41,320 bases of DNA from a virus: IMG/VR virus record IMGVR_UViG_3300032331_001475, positions 1 to 41,320 of that record; one strand, given 5' to 3'. Numbering within the stretch: the first letter of the stretch is position 1; every line of letters begins with the position of its first letter. The translations under genes and the position numbers were made by a program. Below the pieces are notes generated by a model. It saw only the letters and a list, made by a program, of their open reading frames with translations. It searched no databases and was not told the DNA's origin. Shown here piece by piece: positions 32,775-37,597 of this stretch.

Positions 32775-32884
32775 GCGTTGCCCTCCTTCGTACGGCGCGT
32801 GATTGCGCGGTGGTGAATGACTGCCGGGATCACGTGGAACGCGACCACGAACGTTGCTCCGATGATTGCGAACGCGTTGCTCAT
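32771..32884 (-). CDS. Tiny membrane protein (37 residues)
   Basis: A 37-residue gene from ATG 32884 with strong ribosome site AAGGAGGACAACGC. Residues 4-22 are one hydrophobic helix (AFAIIGATFVVAFHVIPAVI), followed by a basic segment (HHRAITRR) and the cassette-encoded tail KEGNA. The tight ATGA overlaps with genes on both sides support it as real despite its size. Function unknown; membrane location is predicted from the helix. Confidence 0.6.
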   Translation of the reverse strand: MSNAFAIIGATFVVAFHVIPAVIHHRAITRRTKEGNA

Positions 32885-33087
32885 GCGTTGTCCTCCTTCG
32901 CGATAGGGGTACATGCGTCGCGGAACTTCCACGCGTCGAAGCGTGCGTTGTCGTCGTCGAACAACTCCACGAACAACTCGCGCATCGTCGAAACGTGGAT
33001 GCGGTCGTACGGGTCGTACTTCGCAAAGATCGCAGCGACGGCATCGTAGTGCTGTTTCGTGAAGCGTGGCGATGGGTGGCTGGGCAT
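32881..33087 (-). CDS. Small hypothetical protein of the coupled operon
   Basis: A 68-residue protein from ATG 33087, 2 nt after the previous stop and behind GGAGG. It looks like a small helical domain (YDAVAAIFAKYDPYDRIHVS; MRELFVELFDDDNARFDAWK). No family recognised. It ends KEDNA, the overlap with the next ribosome site. The role is unknown. Confidence 0.6.
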   Translation of the reverse strand: MPSHPSPRFTKQHYDAVAAIFAKYDPYDRIHVSTMRELFVELFDDDNARFDAWKFRDACTPIAKEDNA

Positions 33088-33089
33088 GG

Positions 33090-33254
33090 TCAGTCCTCCT
33101 GCGTGGTCGTGAGGCGGTGCTTGGGCTGCCTCGTGTACGGAACGGCGACACGCTCGAACGTGAGGCCGGTGGTGCGGTGGTCCTTGCGCTTCGCGTTGTC
33201 GCGGCGCTTGGCGTGGCGGAACTTGTCGTTCGCCTTGCTCGTGTTGTCGCTCAT
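33090..33254 (-). CDS. Short basic protein (54 residues)
   Basis: A 54-residue gene from ATG 33254, preceded by AAGGAGGTCTGACGC inside the end of the previous gene. It is strikingly basic and helical (KANDKFRHAKRRDNAKRKDH), followed by TTGLTFERVAVPYTRQPKHR and a TTTQED end. The composition suggests nucleic acid binding. It lies between two coupled genes with 2-3-nt gaps, the same spacing as elsewhere in the operon, which supports it. Function unknown. Confidence 0.6.
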   Translation of the reverse strand: MSDNTSKANDKFRHAKRRDNAKRKDHRTTGLTFERVAVPYTRQPKHRLTTTQED

Positions 33255-33257
33255 GCG

Positions 33258-33428
33258 TCAGACCTCCTTGTCTTCGTCGAGCAGCATCACGAACGTGACG
33301 TCCGAGAGCAGATCGTCGCATTCGATGGCCTCCAACTCGCGTGCCGTGAACGGCGCGCTGCTGCGGTTCACCGCGATGATCTCCTGCAACGTGAGGTTGC
33401 GAATGAGCGTGGTCCGATTGCTGTCCAT
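33258..33428 (-). CDS. First gene of the small-ORF operon
   Basis: ATG 33428 with GGGAG 8 nt upstream; 56 residues. It contains a helix (TTLIRNLTLQEIIAVNRSSA) followed by an acidic helix (RELEAIECDDLLSDVTFVML) and ends DEDKEV. No family recognised. It is the first gene after promoter P2, so it should be the most strongly expressed of the seven. Function unknown. Confidence 0.6.
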   Translation of the reverse strand: MDSNRTTLIRNLTLQEIIAVNRSSAPFTARELEAIECDDLLSDVTFVMLLDEDKEV

Positions 33429-33449
33429 CGTGTGTCTCCCGTAATCATG

Positions 33450-33469
33450 GCCGGGGACCATTCCCCGGC
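33450..33469 (-). promoter_or_regulatory. 5'-leader hairpin of the small-ORF operon
   Basis: GCCGGGGA (33450-33457) and TCCCCGGC (33462-33469) form a perfect 8-bp stem with a 4-nt loop, starting a few bases after the expected start of the P2 transcript. It matches in position the leader hairpins after P1 and P3. Confidence 0.7.
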
Positions 33470-33478
33470 ATCTCCAAT

Positions 33479-33517
33479 AATGTAGCAGGCCAGTAATCCC
33501 CTGCTAATCAGCACTTT
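33479..33517 (-). promoter_or_regulatory. Promoter P2 of the small-ORF operon
   Basis: Minus strand: -35 TTAGCA (33502-33507), 17-bp spacer, -10 TACATT (33479-33484) with preceding TGC. The core GATTAGCAGG is identical to P1, and the AAAGTGC half-site (minus strand, 33511-33517) is kept while the other half-site is lost. The -10 lies about 51 bp from the ATG at 33428. Confidence 0.7.
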
Positions 33518-33561
33518 CTGGGGCTGCTCTGGTCGGGTGTGCGCCCGCCTTTCGCATTACT

Positions 33562-33660
33562 ACGTGTTACCACGTGTTACTGCACTTGTGACTGTGCGAT
33601 GCGCGATTACGTGTTACTCGAACACGTGTTACCCCCGTATAGGGAGTAACACGGTAACAC
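33562..33660. repeat. Iteron-like repeats with internal stem-loop
   Basis: ACGTGTTAC occurs at 33562-33570, 33572-33580, 33609-33617 and 33624-33632, and inverted GTAACAC copies lie at 33646-33652 and 33654-33660. The last direct copy and first inverted copy form GTGTTACCCCC-gtata-GGGAGTAACAC, an 11-bp arm hairpin with one mismatch (33626-33652). Two further ATTACCC-type units follow to about 33688. Such iterons mark replication origins or multi-site repressor regions. Confidence 0.7.
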
Positions 33661-33714
33661 TTGGCACGTATTACCCCCGCATTACCCACACGTGACCCGC
33701 CACGGGCTGGACGC

Positions 33715-33824
33715 GACCACGCGAGGGGCTAGCGCCCCCTCGCGATGGTCACGTGCAGCCCTTGCGCGTAGGGCGGTCACTGGCCGCCCCAAACTTCACA
33801 CGTGACGCGTGGTCGCACGTGTGA
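33715..33824. repeat. Cluster of three inverted repeats in the control region
   Basis: First, GACCA+CGCGAGGGG (33715-33728) pairs with CCCCTCGCG+A+TGGTC (33736-33750), a 14-bp stem with one bulge. Second, GGGCGG (33771-33776) pairs with CCGCCC (33784-33789). Third, TCACACGTG (33796-33804) pairs with CACGTGTGA (33816-33824). CACGTG occurs six times between 33571 and 33821. No gene is visible between 33429 and 33931 apart from these elements. Confidence 0.7.
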
Positions 33825-33856
33825 CGGGTGAGACCTACGCGCCCGTACGAGGGCAC

Positions 33857-33903
33857 AAAAAAAGCCCCCCGCGCCCGGACACCGTGTCCGGACGCGAGGG
33901 GCT
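33857..33903 (-). terminator. Intrinsic terminator of the Ala/Lys-rich protein gene
   Basis: On the minus strand, a 19-bp stem (33885-33903 with 33863-33881, one or two mismatches; core TGTCCGG/CCGGACA) is followed by seven T residues (plus-strand A run at 33857-33863). It lies about 29 nt after the stop at 33932, and isolates that gene from the control region. Confidence 0.9.
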
Positions 33904-33931
33904 GCGTGGAAACCGACCGCTTTGCGAGCGG

Positions 33932-34333
33932 CTATGCGCCGATGTGCGCGGCGATGCGGGCGAGCATGACCTCCATCGCGTCCACTCGCGCCTCCACGCT
34001 CGTGGGCGTGGCGATCTCGACCGTCTGCGTCGCCTTCGCGGGCGTCTTGCGTGCGCGCTTGGGCTTCGCGGGAGCGGGTGCGTCGGCCTTCGCCTTCGCG
34101 CTCGCGTCCTTGCGCGAGGCCTTGTCAATCTCGCGGAGCCGGTTCACCTCGCTCGTGGGCACGGTCACGTGCGTGACCTGCTCGCGTGGGACGCCCATCG
34201 CGTCGGCGAGAAGGTAGCGCCACCCGCCCGCGCCTTCGGGCGCGTCGGACGCGTCGCGGCCTGCGAGGAGGAGATCGTTCGCCCGCACGTTCTGCGCGAG
34301 CGTGAGCATCTGCTTGTCGGTAAGGGTCTTCAT
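33932..34333 (-). CDS. Ala/Lys/Pro-rich early protein, possible nucleoid-type
   Basis: A 133-residue protein from ATG 34333 (GGAGG upstream). N-terminal helical region (KTLTDKQMLTLAQNVRAND) with GGWRYLLADAMGVP at about 37-50. Residues 73-100 are a histone H1-like linker (RKDASAKAKADAPAPAKPKR), and the C-terminus is a helix (SVEARVDAMEVMLARIAAHI) that may oligomerise. It is monocistronic with its own promoter (P3) and strong terminator, a sign of high expression. A DNA-compacting or host-takeover role is possible. No family was recognised. Confidence 0.65.
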   Translation of the reverse strand: MKTLTDKQMLTLAQNVRANDLLLAGRDASDAPEGAGGWRYLLADAMGVPREQVTHVTVPTSEVNRLREIDKASRKDASAKAKADAPAPAKPKRARKTPAKATQTVEIATPTSVEARVDAMEVMLARIAAHIGA

Positions 34334-34357
34334 GTGCGTGTGTACCTCCGTGTGTGT

Positions 34358-34376
34358 GCCAGACGGGATGTCCGGC
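34358..34376 (-). promoter_or_regulatory. 5'-leader hairpin after promoter P3
   Basis: GCCAGAC (34358-34364) and GTCCGGC (34370-34376) form a 7-bp stem including one G-U pair, right after the predicted transcription start of P3 and before GGAGG. It parallels the leader hairpins at 32015 and 33450. Confidence 0.6.
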
Positions 34377-34385
34377 TTCCATTAC

Positions 34386-34424
34386 AGAATGACAGACCGC
34401 AAAGTCCCTGCAAATCGCAACAAT
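34386..34424 (-). promoter_or_regulatory. Promoter P3, related to P1 and P2
   Basis: Minus strand: TTTGCA (34409-34414), 17-bp spacer, CATTCT (34386-34391). The block GATTTGCAGGGACTTTGC closely matches P1 (GATTAGCAGGCACTTTGC), with one operator half-site intact. The -10 is weaker than in P1/P2. Position about 50 bp from the ATG at 34333 equals the P1 and P2 spacing. Confidence 0.55.
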
Positions 34425-34613
34425 TCTCCGGCTCTCTCCGTGCGCACACGGCGCGTAGCGCACGCAAGGGGGGGGTGGGGGGTGCCCCGCACCCGCGTGA
34501 ACGCCCCCGCGCACGTAATAGATTCCCTTACACGCATAAACCCGGAGCCATTTTTGCGTTTTCCGGGCAAATACCGCTTAGAAACGCACAATCGCCCCTC
34601 CGAACCGCCGCTT
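34425..34613. other. Intergenic segment after the large terminase gene
   Basis: No gene seen. CCCGGA...TCCGGG (34541-34567) forms a weak hairpin followed on the minus strand by TTTATG, a possible weak terminator for the terminase transcript. A G-run rich stretch lies at 34468-34485. Confidence 0.4.
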
Positions 34614-36068
34614 CTAGCCCCTCGAAGCCCGCAATTCGTTCACTCCCGGCGCAATAAGCCCTTCTTCGAGGTATTCGCGCCACTTTCCGCTGTCGGCAGT
34701 CTCCCTTGGAGGCGGAGAAACCATCAACGCGTACTCCAGAGCGTCGAGACGGTGGTCATCTTTCTTTACTCGCTCGTCTGGGCGGTCGCGGTCCACCCTT
34801 CCACCGGGTCGATAGCGCGCGGAAGTGATGGAATCAACCAACCCGGCGCATCTGCGGCAGATAACGATCGCAGGACCGCGCCCATCCTTTCTCACAAGGC
34901 GAGACGCCAGCAACTGGGCGAGCCGCTGGTCACGGATACCCTGCCTCTTGCCCTTATCGCACGGTGCAATGTAGATACCCTGCCGTGCGTACTCCTCCAT
35001 GTATGAACCCGATGCGCCTCTGGCCCGCCCAGCAGGGTCACCGATGGCCATAACCTCTTTGATACCGAATCGCTCCCGGATCGCCTTGACATTCTTAGCG
35101 TGTTCCGATGGTTCCAGTTCTGCGACACCGTAATCAGCGAACACAACGATCGGGTCTTCGCCATCTTCGTCTACTGCCATCCATACGACAGCGGTTTCGA
35201 CGGCACGCCCGAAGTCCCAACCCTCGATGATGAGTTTGCCTCTAAGTGATTCGGGGGGTACGTCGTCGATGATGTGGATGTTCTCGTCGAACTCGGTGAA
35301 TACCTGCCCCTCGAACGCGCCCCAATCACCTCGAACGTACGCAGCGTGTCGCGCTCCGCTGAATCGCTTCTTGATTTCTTCGACGTATTCAGGGGGCAAA
35401 TATGGATTTTCGTCGGTCCGCGCTGCGAACACCTCGAACCCCTGCGAACGTTTCCCACTACATCCCGGAGGAACAAAGTTCTTGCGGATGAATCCAGACG
35501 GGCCGGGGTTGCACGTAACCCAGATACGCAGCGGGCCAGACACACGGACGTCTACTTCGCGCCCGTTGATGATCTGGACAGAGGTCGTCTTCCCCTCAGT
35601 GTTCGGCGTGCCGCGCAGACGGCCAGCGCCCAGCATCTCGTAGACCTCATCCGAAATCTCGGACCCCTCGTCGAGATATACCCAGTCGGGTTCCACTCCA
35701 AGGAAGTTCTGCTCGCTCTTTGCGTTACGGAACATGATCTCCGATCCGTTCCAGAACTTCACGTGAGGAGGTGCCGACGCTGCTTTGCCGCCAGTTACCT
35801 TCGCTAGGCCAGACTCAACGAGTCCGGTCATATCCAACTCACGCAGAAAAGTGCGCCAAGTAGAGTCCATCAGCGGGCGATATTCCTTACGCCCAATAAT
35901 CCCGAGACTCTTGGGGTATTCGATCGCGGTTCGGATCGCTTCCCGCGACCCGGCTTTGGTCTTGCCCGCGCCTACCGCTCCAGCGTAGAGACGCCACTTA
36001 CTTGTTGAACGGTGGAACGCCTCCTGCGCAGGAAGCGGGTGGTAGCCAGCCCATACATCGACGTTCAT
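34614..36068 (-). CDS. terL: Terminase large subunit
   Basis: A 484-residue protein from ATG 36068. ATPase domain: Walker A GAVGAGKT (30-37), Walker B WVYLDEGSE (129-137, Asp133/Glu134), coupling motif TCNP (185-188). Nuclease domain: WDFG (Asp285), AIGDPAGRA (Asp344) and DDHRLDALEY (Asp437/438 and Asp442). It docks on the portal, cuts concatemers and pumps DNA into the head. Unusually, it is on the opposite strand to all capsid genes, about 7.8 kb from portal and 8.5 kb from the putative small subunit, and heads the minus-strand block. Between 380 and 405 are basic residues (KGKRQGIRDQRLAQLLASRL), normal for the family. Confidence 0.9.
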   Translation of the reverse strand: MNVDVWAGYHPLPAQEAFHRSTSKWRLYAGAVGAGKTKAGSREAIRTAIEYPKSLGIIGRKEYRPLMDSTWRTFLRELDMTGLVESGLAKVTGGKAASAPPHVKFWNGSEIMFRNAKSEQNFLGVEPDWVYLDEGSEISDEVYEMLGAGRLRGTPNTEGKTTSVQIINGREVDVRVSGPLRIWVTCNPGPSGFIRKNFVPPGCSGKRSQGFEVFAARTDENPYLPPEYVEEIKKRFSGARHAAYVRGDWGAFEGQVFTEFDENIHIIDDVPPESLRGKLIIEGWDFGRAVETAVVWMAVDEDGEDPIVVFADYGVAELEPSEHAKNVKAIRERFGIKEVMAIGDPAGRARGASGSYMEEYARQGIYIAPCDKGKRQGIRDQRLAQLLASRLVRKDGRGPAIVICRRCAGLVDSITSARYRPGGRVDRDRPDERVKKDDHRLDALEYALMVSPPPRETADSGKWREYLEEGLIAPGVNELRASRG

Positions 36069-36137
36069 TTATCCCCCGGTTATACCTCGCTGTTGTATTG
36101 TATAGCGAACGTAAGTCGAACGGGGGGAATATCTCCG
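36069..36137. promoter_or_regulatory. Divergent intergenic region between terL and plus-strand structural genes
   Basis: This 69-bp A/T-rich gap separates the outward-facing minus and plus blocks and should hold both start sites. TATACAAT (minus strand of 36097-36104) and TATAGC (36101-36106, plus) are candidate -10 elements, with no firm -35. GCGAACGTAAG..CGAACG at 36105-36122 is shared with 27814-27833. Confidence 0.5.
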
Positions 36138-36557
36138 ATGTCAGACCGCTGGGTTGAGTCTCCGCTTCATATTCCGCGCCGTTGCCACCGTACGGGAACA
36201 TCTTCCACCGACGCTGGGCCGTACTTCGAGCATAACTGGGCGTACTACGACGCCGATCCTAACGCTGCTGCGAACATGGAACTGCGTCATCAGACGCTGT
36301 ACCAGAGTAAGGACTGGATCAAGCATATGCTTGGTCAGCCCGGTTCTCCGTTTGTGCCCGTTACTGCCGATGAGTGGATGGATGCCATCGTGGAGAAGAA
36401 GGAACTTTCCGCACGGGTCGAGGAACTGGAAGCAAAGATCGAGGAGTTGCAGGCAGACCTCATCGTTGCTTTGGAGCAGGAGCAGTTTGTGCTGCGCGAC
36501 GAAGATGTTGAGCGTCTTGCCGCAGCGATGAAGCCAAAGCCGAGGGCTGCGAAGTAG
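36138..36557 (+). CDS. Hypothetical protein with C-terminal coiled coil
   Basis: A 139-residue protein from ATG 36138, first gene of the plus block. The N-terminal half is Pro/Tyr/Asn-rich (GPYFEHNWAYYDADPNAAAN). From residue 86 there is a coiled coil (KKELSARVEELEAKIEELQA then DLIVALEQEQFVLRDED), ending in a basic tail. No family recognised. Position ahead of a string of small presumed virion-associated genes suggests a structural or morphogenesis role. Confidence 0.6.
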   Translation: MSDRWVESPLHIPRRCHRTGTSSTDAGPYFEHNWAYYDADPNAAANMELRHQTLYQSKDWIKHMLGQPGSPFVPVTADEWMDAIVEKKELSARVEELEAKIEELQADLIVALEQEQFVLRDEDVERLAAAMKPKPRAAK

Positions 36558-36559
36558 CA

Positions 36560-36937
36560 ATGGAGACTGACTGGAGAAACGAACCAAACCTTGTCGCGCT
36601 ACAAAAGCGGTACGGCTTTTCCGGTCCAGAGATGAACAAAGTTCTGTACCACCGGAACCGAATGGCGACCCCATACCAAACCAAGAACGGGGAACCAGCC
36701 ACGATTTACGCTACTGGGGTGAACCTTCCAGATGGAAGAGTCGCATCAGTTCCGGGGTACATTGGCCGTGGCGGGAAGGGGCGTATTGTCAGTAATCCAG
36801 ACGCGCTCTATAAGTACTGGAAGGACGACATCGCCAAGGGAAGATGGCCCGTGTATGCAAACGGTGCGCAACTCAATAAGCGTGACGCCTTTATGCACAA
36901 GGTCGTGATGGAACCAGATATGCGGAGCGGGCAGTAA
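36560..36937 (+). CDS. Hypothetical protein
   Basis: A 125-residue protein. It begins with an acidic helix, then QKRYGFSGPEMNKVLYHRNR and two beta stretches (EPATIYATGVNLPDGRVASV; GYIGRGGKGRIVSN) and ends YANGAQLNKRDAFMHKVVME. I do not recognise the family. It starts 2 nt after its predecessor; its stop shares a base with the following ATG. Probably part of the structural transcript. Confidence 0.55.
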   Translation: METDWRNEPNLVALQKRYGFSGPEMNKVLYHRNRMATPYQTKNGEPATIYATGVNLPDGRVASVPGYIGRGGKGRIVSNPDALYKYWKDDIAKGRWPVYANGAQLNKRDAFMHKVVMEPDMRSGQ

Positions 36938-37260
36938 TGCCATACCGCGACCCACAGGGCGGGCTTACCGAAGCAGGTCGTGCGCATTACAAGCAGACGC
37001 AGGGCGCGAACCTGAAGCCCGGTGTCAAGAACTACTCGTCTGCGTCTGACGCGGACAAGAAGCGTTGGATTTCGTGGGCATCGCGCTTCTATGGACAGAG
37101 CAACCTACCGCCGATGAAGAAGCCGAACGGCCAGCCGACGCGTGCCGCGCTTACTGCGGCAGCGTGGGGTGAGCCTGTCCCGTCAAACGAAGCAGCAGCG
37201 CGTCGTATTTATGCAAAGGCGCTCGCAAGAAAGCAACAGGTGTACGGCGATGCCCGCTAA
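36937..37260 (+). CDS. DUF6321-like small phage protein
   Basis: A 107-residue basic protein. It opens with GLTEAGRAHYKQTQGANLKP and continues DADKKRWISWASRFYG, a pattern I know from phage proteins of the GL.A.GR..YN...G.NLKPGV type (DUF6321), whose function is not described. It overlaps the next gene by 11 nt. It probably is a minor virion or DNA-associated protein; evidence for that is composition and neighbours only. Confidence 0.6.
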   Translation: MPYRDPQGGLTEAGRAHYKQTQGANLKPGVKNYSSASDADKKRWISWASRFYGQSNLPPMKKPNGQPTRAALTAAAWGEPVPSNEAAARRIYAKALARKQQVYGDAR

Positions 37261-37597
37261 GTCACAGGCACAGTTCCGTTTCATGGCAGCAGTTGCATCC
37301 GGCAAGGTGAAGAAGTCCGGGCTTTCTCCCAAAGAAGCGAGAAAGTTTATGCACGAATCAAAGGGAACGTATGGCAAACTACCGGCTATGGCTATGAACC
37401 CTGACAAGGATGTCGAGGGCGGCGCGAAAGAGCGTATGTCCGACAGCCCTTCCACCCGCAAGGCCGAGTACGGGAACAAGTTCGGTAAGAACACGTACGC
37501 AGGTCGAGGAAAGAAGCCAGCAAGGGGAAAGAAGATGTCCCGCGCTGAATTCCTGAAGATGGTCCGCGAGAAGAAGTTCGCGAAGAAGAAGAAGTAA
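37250..37597 (+). CDS. Basic small protein (DUF3008-like)
   Basis: ATG 37250 was selected because it begins with MPAKSQAQFRFMAAVASG, a typical start of a widespread small phage/bacterial family (DUF3008-like: MP..SKAQ.RFM). 115 residues, very basic at the C-terminus (GKKPARGKKMSRAEFLKMVR, KKFAKKKK). A nucleic-acid- or virion-binding role is plausible. It overlaps the preceding gene by 11 nt; the next GTG follows its stop directly. Confidence 0.6.
   Translation: MPAKSQAQFRFMAAVASGKVKKSGLSPKEARKFMHESKGTYGKLPAMAMNPDKDVEGGAKERMSDSPSTRKAEYGNKFGKNTYAGRGKKPARGKKMSRAEFLKMVREKKFAKKKK

Noticed and set aside
33809-34657. Plus-strand 282-codon open frame across the terminator and promoter P3
   Set aside because: It crosses a strong terminator, a promoter and the reverse of the Ala/Lys-rich gene; composition is unlike real proteins of this genome.
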